From positions 1-54,479 of the forward strand of contig DAIDOU010000101.1 in the NCBI GenBank assembly GCA_027458945.1: DNA of 54,479 nucleotides, given 5' to 3'. This DNA is from Acidobacteriota bacterium (GTDB taxonomy: Bacteria > Acidobacteriota > Thermoanaerobaculia > Thermoanaerobaculales > Thermoanaerobaculaceae). Each line of letters opens with the position of its first letter. Within the stretch, counting starts at the first letter, position 1. Positions 1 to 8,198 of the stretch are shown piece by piece. A model generated the notes under the pieces. The model was not told where the DNA came from and did no database searches. It saw only the letters and a program-made list of their open reading frames with translations. A program made the position numbers and the translations under genes.

Positions 1-1
1 C

Positions 2-157
2 GACGCGCTCGCGCAGCGCGACGCCGATCGGGCCGAAGCGCTCTGGCGCTCGTATCTCGACCTCACCGAAGCGGCCTTGACCAAGGCGCTGACCGATTTC
101 AAGCGCCGCGCCGCGACCCCCGCGCGCGACGTCGCGAAGGCTGCGGACGCGGCCTGA
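2..157 (+). CDS. C-terminal end of a GntR/FCD-type transcriptional regulator (partial)
   Basis: Only the last 51 codons are in the window. The peptide is helical and rich in Ala and Arg, with a stretch (QRDADRAEALWRSYLD) like the last helices of FCD ligand-binding domains in FadR-type GntR regulators. Those proteins bind small acids and repress or activate neighbouring catabolic genes. The frame runs open from base 2 to the TGA at 155-157. The 20-bp palindrome about 100 bp downstream and the receptor gene after it fit a local regulator. The family call rests on a short tail, so it is tentative. Confidence 0.5.
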   Translation, partial: DALAQRDADRAEALWRSYLDLTEAALTKALTDFKRRAATPARDVAKAADAA

Positions 158-257
158 TCGGATCCGGATCGCCCCGGAACGGAACCTTCCCGAGCTCCCA
201 GGAACGGCGCCGAGCGCCCCGCGTCGGCCCTGCAGCGCGCTCGTCACGCGCTTGAAA

Positions 258-277
258 TAACTGATCCTGATCAGTTA
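258..277. promoter_or_regulatory. 20-bp perfect palindrome, likely operator upstream of the TonB receptor
   Basis: The sequence taactgatc-ct-gatcagtta is a perfect inverted repeat with 9-bp arms and a 2-bp centre. It is AT-rich in a GC-rich setting and lies 83 bp before the receptor start. GntR/FCD regulators usually bind short palindromes of this size, and such a gene ends just upstream. The sequence shows the palindrome; the protein that binds it is inferred. Confidence 0.6.
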
Positions 278-360
278 AATTAACGTATCGCCGACGCCAC
301 CCGGAGATTCTCGGGGCACGGCCGCGGCTCGAATAATGCGTTCGGAAACAGGGGTTCACG

Positions 361-3300
361 ATGTCCAACTCATTGATTTCACGGGCGAGGCTCTCTAGCC
401 TCGCAGGCCTCGCGGTCGCGCTGGGCGCGGCCACGGTGGGCGTTGCGGCCGCGCCAAACCCGGGAAGCGGCCAACCCGCATCGCCGAACGGCAAGATCTT
501 GCTCGCCGCGGTCGATCCGCCGGCGCCGGCGGCCGCGTCCGCCGATTCCGCGGCGCCGAGCACGACCTCGGTGCTGAACCAGGTCGTCGTGACCGGTACC
601 CGGATCGCGAGCCCCGGCGAGACTTCGGACAGCCCGTTGGTCGCGGTCGGCGCGGCGCAGATCGCGGCGACCGGACAGGTCTCGCTGGACTCGGCGCTCG
701 CGCAGATGCCGCAGTTCGCCGCGGCCCAAGGCCACGCCGAGGTCGGCGACGTGCAGGGCTCGACCGGGTTCCAGGGCGGTCAGTCCTACTCCGATTTGCG
801 CGGACTCGGCCCGCAGCGCACCTTGGTGCTGCTCGACGGCCAGCGCCTGGTGCCGACCAACCCGAACGGCGCGGTCGATCTCAACGTGATCCCGATGGCC
901 TTGATCAAGGGCGTCGACGTGATCACCGGCGGCGCGTCGGCGGTCTACGGTTCCGACGCGATCGCGGGCGTGGTGAATTTCCGGCTGCGACAACACTTCC
1001 ACGGCGTGAAGGTCTCCTACCAGCACGGCGCATCGACGCACGGCGACGGCCAGGAGAACAGCGTCAGCGTCCTGCTCGGCGGCAACTTCGCGCACGATCG
1101 CGGCAACGCGGTGCTCGACCTCGAATACAACGAGCGCGGCGGGATCACCGGCGCGGATCGGGCGTTCTTCTCGAACATCGACACGATGAACCGGGGCGTG
1201 CCGCGCGGTCCGGAGGCGATCTTCAACGCCGGTGAGCTCGGCGCGACGATTCCGATCTCCGCGGTGAACCAGATCCTCGCCGGCTACCCCGGCACGACGC
1301 CGCTCACGGGCACCGGCAACTATCCCGGCTATTTCGGGATCAACGGCAACGGCTCGCTGTTCACGACGCGCGACCCGGGCAACTGCGTGCAGAACTACCA
1401 GGGACCGGTGGGCCAGACCCTGGGCCTGCACATCACCCCGGATTGCACGCAGGTCAAGTCGTACCTCGGGCCTTACTTCGCGATCCAGGTGCCGATGCGG
1501 CGCTACAACCTGTTCTCGCGCGTGACCTACGACGTGAACGACAACCTGCAGGCGTACGGGCAGGTCAACTTCATGCACTCCTACGCGCAGGACCTGCAGG
1601 CGGCCTCGTACATCGGGCCGGGCAAGTTCTTCTACGTGCCGTTGAACAACCCGTACGTCCAGAACAACGCCGCCCTGCAACAGCTGATCGGCGCGAGCAC
1701 GACCCCGGTCACCGGGCCGCTGTCGGTCGAGGATTGGTTGACCGCGCTCGGGCCGCGCATCGAGACCTTCACCTACAACGACTACCAGCTCGCCGGTGGC
1801 TTGAAGGGCGGCATCGGCTCGACGGACCTGACCTGGAACGTCTACGGTTCCTACGGGCAGACCTTGTTCGACAGCGCGCAAGCGAACAACATCAACATTC
1901 CGGCGATCGAGACGATTCTGTACGGCACCGCGAACTATCAAGGCGCGAACGGCCCGAATTGCGTCGGTTATGCGTGGAATCCGCTCGGTGCGCAGCCGAT
2001 GAGCGCGGGCTGCCGCGCGTACGCGACGGGCACCGCCCACAACACCAACACGATCACGCAGAAGAACTTCGAGGCGGATCTCAGCGGTACCGTGATGAAG
2101 CTCGCCGAGGGGAACCTCAAGTTCGCGGTCGGCGCGGACTATCGCGGCGAGAGCTTCAGCTACAGCGCCGACCCGAGTCTCAACCCGGCGTTCAACGTGC
2201 TGCCGTCGCCGCTGCCGCCGGACATCATCTCGCCGTCGTACGACCTGGTGAGCTCGACGGGCGGCACGCAGAACGTGCGCGAAGTGTACGGTGAGTTGCA
2301 GGTGCCGGTGCTGAAGGACAAGCCGTTCGCGAAGAACGTCGCGGTCGATCTCGGCGTGCGCAATTCGCAGTACGACCTGTTCGGCGGCGTCAACACCTGG
2401 AAGGCGGACTTCCACTGGCAGACCAGCAGCGCGTTGATGTTCCGCGGCAGCTTCGAGCGCGCGATCCGGGCGCCGAGCCTGCAGGAACTCTACAACCCGA
2501 TCGTGCAGGCCCAGGACTCGATCTCGGTGGATCCGTGCGAGTACAACAGCTCGTACCGGACCGGCGCGAGCGGGGCGCAGGTCGCGGCGCTGTGCGCCGC
2601 GCAGGGCGTGCCGGCGGCGGCGCTGTCGACGTTCACCTACGGCGTGAGCTCGGCACCGGGCATCTTCCAGGGCAATCCGACCCTGCAGCCTGAGACCGCG
2701 AACACGTACTCGCTCGGCTTCGTGCTGACGCCGAAGTTCGATTCGCCGATGGCGCGGGACCTCGGCTTGTCGGTCGACTACTACCACATCAAGCTGAGCA
2801 ACGCGATCGCGGGCGTCAGCCTCGATGCGGTCCTGTCGCGCTGCTTCAACGCGGGCGGTGCGAACCCGAGCTACAGCGAGAGCAACTTCTACTGCCAGCA
2901 GATCCAGCGCGACAGCAACGGATTCATCACGCTCGGCAAGGAGTTCTCGCTGAACATCGGCTCCTACACGACCGACGGCGCCGACATCGAAGGACACTGG
3001 GGCTTCGCGCTGCACGACCTCGGACTGCCCGAGGACTCCGGCCGGGTGATGATCCAGTCGTACATCTCCTACCTGAACTCGTTCACCGAGACGGGCGTGC
3101 TCGGATCGTCGTCGCTCAACTTCGCCGGCGGGATCGGCGACACCGGCACGGTGTTCGCGGCGGACGGCACGACGATCTCGGATCTGTCGCACCCGCACTG
3201 GAAGGCCAACACGATGTTCGGCTATGCGATCGGACCGGTCTCCGGCGCGCTCCACTGGCGGTTCATCAGCGCGATGAACGACCTCGGCACCGCGGGCGTG

Positions 3301-3501
3301 CCGCAGGTGCCGGCGTACAACTACTTCGACCTGGACGCGAACTGGCGCGTGACCGATCAGATCAAACTCACCGCCGGGCTCACGAACCTGTTCGACAAGG
3401 GGCCGCCTGAAATCGCCAGTGCCCCGATGCGCACCGATGCGGCCACCTACGACGTCGTGGGCAGGACGTACTACGTCGGCATCCAGGCCGAGCTCAAGTA
3501 A
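361..3501 (+). CDS. TonB-dependent outer-membrane receptor
   Basis: This 1,046-residue protein has a Sec-type signal in the first 31 residues (positive start, then an Ala/Leu/Val-rich core ending near VAAAP). A TonB-box/plug start lies near VVVTGTRI (about 75). The plug domain carries LRGLGPQRTLVLLDGQR and a GGASAVYGSDAIAGVVNFRL motif, and a long beta-barrel ends in an aromatic strand. Such receptors import scarce ligands across the outer membrane using TonB-ExbBD energy. The length and the N-terminal style fit the large receptor families of Xanthomonadales, Steroidobacter and sphingomonads. The ligand cannot be read from sequence; the catabolic operon next door suggests its substrate. A monoderm actinobacterium would have no use for it. 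Confidence 0.95.
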   Translation: MSNSLISRARLSSLAGLAVALGAATVGVAAAPNPGSGQPASPNGKILLAAVDPPAPAAASADSAAPSTTSVLNQVVVTGTRIASPGETSDSPLVAVGAAQIAATGQVSLDSALAQMPQFAAAQGHAEVGDVQGSTGFQGGQSYSDLRGLGPQRTLVLLDGQRLVPTNPNGAVDLNVIPMALIKGVDVITGGASAVYGSDAIAGVVNFRLRQHFHGVKVSYQHGASTHGDGQENSVSVLLGGNFAHDRGNAVLDLEYNERGGITGADRAFFSNIDTMNRGVPRGPEAIFNAGELGATIPISAVNQILAGYPGTTPLTGTGNYPGYFGINGNGSLFTTRDPGNCVQNYQGPVGQTLGLHITPDCTQVKSYLGPYFAIQVPMRRYNLFSRVTYDVNDNLQAYGQVNFMHSYAQDLQAASYIGPGKFFYVPLNNPYVQNNAALQQLIGASTTPVTGPLSVEDWLTALGPRIETFTYNDYQLAGGLKGGIGSTDLTWNVYGSYGQTLFDSAQANNINIPAIETILYGTANYQGANGPNCVGYAWNPLGAQPMSAGCRAYATGTAHNTNTITQKNFEADLSGTVMKLAEGNLKFAVGADYRGESFSYSADPSLNPAFNVLPSPLPPDIISPSYDLVSSTGGTQNVREVYGELQVPVLKDKPFAKNVAVDLGVRNSQYDLFGGVNTWKADFHWQTSSALMFRGSFERAIRAPSLQELYNPIVQAQDSISVDPCEYNSSYRTGASGAQVAALCAAQGVPAAALSTFTYGVSSAPGIFQGNPTLQPETANTYSLGFVLTPKFDSPMARDLGLSVDYYHIKLSNAIAGVSLDAVLSRCFNAGGANPSYSESNFYCQQIQRDSNGFITLGKEFSLNIGSYTTDGADIEGHWGFALHDLGLPEDSGRVMIQSYISYLNSFTETGVLGSSSLNFAGGIGDTGTVFAADGTTISDLSHPHWKANTMFGYAIGPVSGALHWRFISAMNDLGTAGVPQVPAYNYFDLDANWRVTDQIKLTAGLTNLFDKGPPEIASAPMRTDAATYDVVGRTYYVGIQAELK

Positions 3502-3516
3502 GGTCCAAGGGCACTC

Positions 3517-3554
3517 CCGGCTCTGCGGTCACCCACGGGCGACCGCAGAGCCGG
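3517..3554. terminator. Strong bidirectional hairpin between convergent genes
   Basis: Bases 3517-3530 (ccggctctgcggtc) pair perfectly with 3541-3554, giving a 14-bp GC-rich stem with a 10-base loop. It sits in the 83-bp gap between the receptor stop and the stop of the convergent FAD oxidase, where a terminator for both strands is expected. There is no T-tract on either side, so it may act with Rho or as an mRNA 3' stabiliser. Confidence 0.75.
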
Positions 3555-3584
3555 TGACCCTTCCGCCCGCCGGCCCGGTGCGGC

Positions 3585-4967
3585 CTACAGCACCTTGCCG
3601 GGATTCATGATCCCGTTCGGGTCGAACAGCGTTTTCACGCGGCGCATCCAGTCGAGCCGCGCCGGCGCGCCGAGCCGCCGCAGGGTGGCCTTCTTCTCGA
3701 GACCGATCCCGTGTTCCGCGGAGAACGAGCCGCCGAGCGCGGCCAGCTCGTCGGTCAGCAGCGGGGCGATCTCCTCGTAGCGCCCGCCGATCGGTCGCGC
3801 GGCGTTCACCGTCAGGTGCACGTTGCCGTCGCCCAGGTGCCCGATCACGAAGAGCTCGAGCGCCGGGTCGTGGGACGCGAGGCGCGTGCGGCAGCCGCCG
3901 ACATACCGCGGCAACGCCGCGAGCGGTGCCGACACGTCGTACCACAGGCCGCCCGGACGTTCGCGGTCGACGGCCCAGTCCTCGCGAATCCGCCAGAAGC
4001 GCTGCCGCTGCGTCTCGTTCTGCGCAAGCGCGGCATCTTCGATCGTGCCGCGCGCCGCTTCCCGCTCCAGCCAGGCGGCGAGCGCCGCCGCGGCGGCCGC
4101 GGCGTCGGGGCGGCAGACTTCCACGAGCACGAGGTAGGGCTGCGCCGTGAGCGTCGCGAGCTCGGTCGTGCCGATGGCCCGGCAGACGGCGGCGGCGTGA
4201 TTGCCGGACATCAGTTCGACCGCCTGCAGTTCGAATTCCGGGTGGCGTCGCACCGAGTCGCACAGCGCGACCGCGGCATCGAGACTCGGCACCGCGACGA
4301 GCGCGGTCGCCGGGCTCCCGGCGCGATCGACGAGGGCAAGCGCCACCCGGGTGACCACGCCGAGCGTGCCTTCGGCACCGATGAACAGCTGCTCGATCGC
4401 GAGCCCCTCGTTGCGCTTGCGGACCCGGCGGAGCTCGCTGAGCACCGAGCCGTCGGCCAGCACCACCTCGAGACCGAGCACCCGCTCGCGCATCGTGCCG
4501 TGGCGGAACGCCGCGTTGCCGCCGGCATTGGTCGACACCAGGCCGCCGAGCGTCGCGCTGTCGCGCGCCCCGAGATCGATGCCCGGGGCGAGGCCGTGCG
4601 CGGCCGCGCGCCCGGCGAGCGCCGCGAGCGTGACCCCGGCGCCGGCGATCGCGGTGCGGCTCACGGCGTCCAGCGATTCGATTTGCGCGAACCGATCGAG
4701 CGCGACGATCACTTCGCCGTCGCGGGATTCGGCGCCGCCGGACAGTCCGGTACGCCCCCCTTGCGGGACCACGCCGATCCGGGACGCATTGCAGTACGCG
4801 AGCGCGCGCGCGAGCGCTTCGGTCGTGCGCGGGCGCAGCATCAAGCCCGCGCCGAAGTTCCTCGGATCGACGCCCGGATCCGCGCCGGCGAGATCCGCGG
4901 CGGTGCGGGCCGAGTCGGGTCCGACGATCGCGATCAGGTTCGCTGCATGCTCGGCGGACAACGGCAT
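3585..4967 (-). CDS. FAD-linked oxidase, GlcD / D-lactate dehydrogenase family
   Basis: This 460-residue flavoprotein has the PCMH-type FAD-binding half (PQGGRTGLSGGA near 70, GLVSTNAGGNAAFRHG near 145, IGAEGTLGVVT near 198). The C-terminal half has the family motif GHLGDGNVHL, the metal/active-site end FSAEHGIGLEKK and DPNGIMNPGKVL. Relatives oxidise D-2-hydroxy acids (glycolate, D-lactate, D-2-hydroxyglutarate) and pass electrons to quinone or cytochrome c. It is the last gene of a leftward operon, 88 bp after the aminomethyltransferase, so its substrate is probably a hydroxy acid from that pathway. The exact substrate is not visible. Confidence 0.9.
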   Translation of the reverse strand: MPLSAEHAANLIAIVGPDSARTAADLAGADPGVDPRNFGAGLMLRPRTTEALARALAYCNASRIGVVPQGGRTGLSGGAESRDGEVIVALDRFAQIESLDAVSRTAIAGAGVTLAALAGRAAAHGLAPGIDLGARDSATLGGLVSTNAGGNAAFRHGTMRERVLGLEVVLADGSVLSELRRVRKRNEGLAIEQLFIGAEGTLGVVTRVALALVDRAGSPATALVAVPSLDAAVALCDSVRRHPEFELQAVELMSGNHAAAVCRAIGTTELATLTAQPYLVLVEVCRPDAAAAAAALAAWLEREAARGTIEDAALAQNETQRQRFWRIREDWAVDRERPGGLWYDVSAPLAALPRYVGGCRTRLASHDPALELFVIGHLGDGNVHLTVNAARPIGGRYEEIAPLLTDELAALGGSFSAEHGIGLEKKATLRRLGAPARLDWMRRVKTLFDPNGIMNPGKVL

Positions 4968-5055
4968 CTTCGACCCTCCGCGCGGTGCGCACCTCGCGTC
5001 GAGGCCGGTCGATTGTGCCGGCCGGCCCGGCCCGCTTCAAGGCGCTCGCGCGTCC

Positions 5056-6210
5056 TCAGGACGGTCGCGGCGCGATGAACGGCAGCGGCGTCACCCGCGC
5101 ACGGAGCTTGCCCTCGCCCGGCACGAGCACGTCGAGCGCCGTCCCCTCGTTCCAGTGCGACCGATCCAGCATCGCGTAGCCGATGCCCTCGCCGAACGCG
5201 GGCGAGACGGACGCCGAGGTGACCTCGCCGACGCGTTGCTCCTCCGCGAACACCGGCCAGCCCTGCTCGCAGGCCGGCAACTGCATCGCTTCGATGAACA
5301 CGCCCATGAGCCGCCGGGTGACCCCGCGCTCGCGGATCGCGGCGAGCGCCCGACGACCGACGAAGTCGATGTCGCGATCCAGATGGACGTACTTCTCGAG
5401 ACCGATCTCGAACGGATTGTTGCCGTTGTCGAAGTCGTTCCCGTAGGACAGCAGTCCGCCCTCGATCCGCTCGGTATTGTGGGGCGCGCCCGGGCCCACG
5501 TCGAAATCGCGGCCGGCGTCGAAGCACGCGTCCCACAGGCGTTCGCCGAGCGCCCAGTCGTTCACGTAGATCTCGAAGCCGCCCTGCTTGCTCCATCCCG
5601 AGCGCGCGACCGTCAACGGATGCCCCTGCCACGCGAGCGTCGCGAAGCGGAAGAAGCGGATGCGGCGGACCTCGTCGCCGAACAGGCGCGCCACGAGGTC
5701 TTCGGCCTTCGGCCCCTGCACCGCGAGCGGCCAGACCGCGGGCTCACGGCAGTCGACGTCGAGGCGCAGGCCCGCGGCCAGCCCCTTCGCCCACAGCAGC
5801 ACGTCCGAATCCGCGATCGACAGCCAGAAGTGTTCGTCGGAGAATTTCAGCATCACCGGATCGTTCACCATCCCGCCCTGCTCGTCGACCAGCGGCACGT
5901 ACAGGCATTGACCGGGCACCGCGCGCGAGATGTCGCGGCAGGTCATCCGCTGGACCAGGCTCGCCGCGTCGCGCCCGCGGATCTGCACCTGGCGTTCGCA
6001 GCCGACGTCCCAGACCTGGACGTGGGTCTTCAGGTGGTGGTAATCCTCCACGTCGCCGCGGAACACCTCGGGCAGCAGCATGTGGTTGTAGACCGAGAAC
6101 ACCCGGCACCCGGCCGCCTCGACCCGCGCGGTGTAGGGCGTGCGCCGCATGCGCCGCCCCGCCGCGAGCAGCGGGGCGGACGTCGACACGATACTCGAGA
6201 TCTCTTGCAT
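5056..6210 (-). CDS. DmdA-like aminomethyltransferase (GcvT superfamily)
   Basis: The 384-residue protein is a folate-dependent GcvT-fold enzyme. Its sequence closely follows dimethylsulfoniopropionate demethylase: RRTPYTARVEAAG at the start, VYNHMLLP, EDYHHLKTHVQVWDVGCERQ, GQCLYVP, LSIADSDVLLWAKGLA, FFRFATL, ARSGWSKQGGFEIYV and ERIEGGLLSYGND. DmdA moves a methyl group from a sulfonium compound to tetrahydrofolate, giving methylmercaptopropionate. Related proteins in this branch act on other methylated amines or sulfur compounds, so the substrate is a prediction. The ATG at 6210 is preferred because the conserved N-terminus begins about 20 residues after it. It lies 46 bp after the PLP enzyme, in one operon with it. 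Confidence 0.8.
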   Translation of the reverse strand: MQEISSIVSTSAPLLAAGRRMRRTPYTARVEAAGCRVFSVYNHMLLPEVFRGDVEDYHHLKTHVQVWDVGCERQVQIRGRDAASLVQRMTCRDISRAVPGQCLYVPLVDEQGGMVNDPVMLKFSDEHFWLSIADSDVLLWAKGLAAGLRLDVDCREPAVWPLAVQGPKAEDLVARLFGDEVRRIRFFRFATLAWQGHPLTVARSGWSKQGGFEIYVNDWALGERLWDACFDAGRDFDVGPGAPHNTERIEGGLLSYGNDFDNGNNPFEIGLEKYVHLDRDIDFVGRRALAAIRERGVTRRLMGVFIEAMQLPACEQGWPVFAEEQRVGEVTSASVSPAFGEGIGYAMLDRSHWNEGTALDVLVPGEGKLRARVTPLPFIAPRPS

Positions 6211-6256
6211 GGCTGCGGTTCTCCGATGAGCCGGGCCCGGGCACTCGCCCGCGCCG

Positions 6257-8086
6257 TCATTCCAGCATCTGCGCCATTTTAGGCTTCGCCGCGACGTAGC
6301 GCCGGTGCACGTCGACATAGGTCGACTCGTAGAGCGCATCGACCACCGCCGGCGCCAGAAAGCCGCGCGCGAAGCCCGGCACGACCGGTTCGATCGAGAG
6401 TTCCGCCGAGCGCATCAGGTGCGCGAGCAGCATCCGCGGATCCTCGTTCCCGACCGCGATCCGGATCGTCGTTCGCGAGATCCCCGCGTCCGCGAGCGCC
6501 GCGTCGGAGAGCTCCGAGTGACTCGTGAGGGCCGGGCACAGCACGACGGTGTTGGTCTGCCCGAGGCTCACCTGCAGGCCGAACACCGGCTCGAGCAGGT
6601 CGAAGAACGCCCTGAACGCGTCGATCGGGATCCGCTCCTCGCCCTGCCCCGGCTCGAAGTCGATCGTGAACAGCGGTGCGGGCAGCGCGAGGAACAGGTT
6701 CTCGCGGCGCAAGCGGGCGTTCGGATGCCCGTCGATGGCCGAGCAGTTCACGCGAATCCGCGGATGGGCGGCGAGCGCATTCGCGAGCACGATCGTCGTG
6801 ATGCACTTCGACAGCATCCGCAGCTCGAGGGTGCGCATCCCGTTGATCACCTCGTACGCCTTGTCGGCGTCGAGGAACGCGCCCTTGATGTAATAGACGT
6901 TCCAGAACAGCGTTTCGTCCCAGCGCACCGTCGCCGTCCGCCCGCCGGCGCGGGTCACGGTCACGCTCGCGCCCTTCGGCAGGAACATGTCCTCGTTGCG
7001 GCCGATCACCACGCCGGCGGTCGTCGCGCCATAGCCCGCGAGGTCCTTCGTGTACGAATGGATCACGAAGTCGGGGCGCTCCGCGGGGTCGTCGCGCCGC
7101 AGCGTCGGCTGCAGGAACGGCGTGCCCACGGTCGCGTCGCAGATCACCGTGTGGCCGCGGGCGTGCGCGAGCCGGCAGATCCCCGGAACGTCGAGCACGT
7201 GGCCGTGCGGATTGCAGGGGCTCTCCAGGTACACGTAGATCCGGCGGTCGGCCGCGATCCGCTCCGCGTAGCGCGTGCCCGCCTCCTCGAGCGCGCGCTG
7301 CACGTCCGCGGCTTGGTAACCGTCGAACCAGTGGATCGCGACGTCCAGGTTGCTGCGCTTCCCGTACCAGTCGTGGAGCAGCTGATAGGCGCCCCCGTAG
7401 ATGTTGCGGCTGGCGACGATCACGTCCTGGTAGCCGACGAGGTGGGACAGGGTCGCATCGATCGCCGCCATCCCGGAGTTGAAGTTCCACGCGAGGTACT
7501 CCGCCGCGAGCGGTCCCGCCTCGACGTCGACGATGTGGTTCGCGAGGCTGATCGAGGTCGGGTTCAGCAGGCGCGAGTAGATCTCGTGCAGGAACTCCTT
7601 GCCCTTGAACGCATCCTCGACCCATTCCATGCACGCGTAGATGTAGGTCGCCGTGCGGGTGATCACCGGGGTCGCCGAGAAGATCGCGGTCACGTTGTCG
7701 AACAACGCATAAGGGCCGCGGCCGGCATCCGGTTGGGCGTGGCCGACCAGCGACTGGTAGGTCTTGCGCATCGGCGACTGGAGGTTGTCGAGCACCTTCG
7801 CGAGCTGGAAGCACGCGAACCGCTTCGCGTTGAACCATGCGATGCGGTCCTTGCGGTCGAGCTGCGAGAGCCGTCGCGCGGTGATCTCGATCAGCTCGTG
7901 CGTCGCGACGTTCGCCGCGTACAGGCTCCCGGTCAGCGCGCCGAGCGCCCGGCCGTGCTCGCTCGCCGGATCGATCCCGAAGTGTCCGAGCTGTTCGGCG
8001 ACGAGGGCGGCCGCGGTGTCCTCGTGCGTGGAGTTGCGGCGCGGGCTGAGCTCGCGCAACGGGTCGATCGTGTGGCTGTCGCTCAT
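6257..8086 (-). CDS. PLP-dependent Cys/Met metabolism-type enzyme with long N-terminal extension
   Basis: This 609-residue protein belongs to the gamma-lyase / cystathionine enzyme fold. It has YSRLLNPT (about 170-177), the PLP ring aspartate in ICDATV (Asp317) and the Schiff-base lysine in HSYTKDLAGYG (Lys347). In ordinary methionine gamma-lyases the lysine sits near residue 210, so this protein has over 100 extra N-terminal residues and an enlarged C-terminus. Family members eliminate or replace the gamma or beta group of sulfur amino acids. A GGGAGG-like ribosome site lies just ahead of the ATG at 8086. It is first in an operon with the DmdA-like and FAD oxidase genes and diverges from the Lrp regulator, which probably controls it. 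Confidence 0.85.
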   Translation of the reverse strand: MSDSHTIDPLRELSPRRNSTHEDTAAALVAEQLGHFGIDPASEHGRALGALTGSLYAANVATHELIEITARRLSQLDRKDRIAWFNAKRFACFQLAKVLDNLQSPMRKTYQSLVGHAQPDAGRGPYALFDNVTAIFSATPVITRTATYIYACMEWVEDAFKGKEFLHEIYSRLLNPTSISLANHIVDVEAGPLAAEYLAWNFNSGMAAIDATLSHLVGYQDVIVASRNIYGGAYQLLHDWYGKRSNLDVAIHWFDGYQAADVQRALEEAGTRYAERIAADRRIYVYLESPCNPHGHVLDVPGICRLAHARGHTVICDATVGTPFLQPTLRRDDPAERPDFVIHSYTKDLAGYGATTAGVVIGRNEDMFLPKGASVTVTRAGGRTATVRWDETLFWNVYYIKGAFLDADKAYEVINGMRTLELRMLSKCITTIVLANALAAHPRIRVNCSAIDGHPNARLRRENLFLALPAPLFTIDFEPGQGEERIPIDAFRAFFDLLEPVFGLQVSLGQTNTVVLCPALTSHSELSDAALADAGISRTTIRIAVGNEDPRMLLAHLMRSAELSIEPVVPGFARGFLAPAVVDALYESTYVDVHRRYVAAKPKMAQMLE

Positions 8087-8127
8087 CGTGCCTCCCTCGT
8101 CGGTGCCTGCAGGGTACGCCGGGTCGG

Positions 8128-8144
8128 TTGGCAGGGGCTGCCAA
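8128..8144. promoter_or_regulatory. TTGGCAG palindrome, operator between PLP gene and lrp
   Basis: ttggcag-ggg-ctgccaa is a perfect 7-bp inverted repeat with a 3-bp centre. It lies 42 bp upstream of the PLP-enzyme start in the divergent gap. It shares its TTGGC half-site with the second palindrome at 8168-8186. Lrp/AsnC proteins commonly bind several such sites and bend the DNA between divergent promoters. Confidence 0.65.
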
Positions 8145-8167
8145 TGATTTTCCTCGAATCGGCTACA

Positions 8168-8186
8168 ATTGGCAGAATCGGCCAAT
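8168..8186. promoter_or_regulatory. ATTGGC-n7-GCCAAT operator overlapping the lrp promoter
   Basis: attggc and gccaat are 6-bp inverted arms separated by 7 bases, 13 bp before the lrp ATG. A TACAAT hexamer (8165-8170) overlaps the left arm and could be the lrp -10 box, so binding here would repress lrp. The position and the shared half-site with 8128-8144 suggest autoregulation. Confidence 0.6.
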
Positions 8187-8198
8187 CGAGGAGCGATC

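Noticed and set aside
379..3255. A 958-codon open frame on the minus strand opposite the TonB receptor
   Set aside because: It is Arg/Val/Asp-rich with no domain and mirrors the codon bias of the receptor; it is a GC-rich shadow.
4201..6282. A 693-codon plus-strand frame across the FAD oxidase and DmdA-like genes
   Set aside because: It crosses two well-supported genes on the other strand and its product is low-complexity Arg/Ser/Ala.
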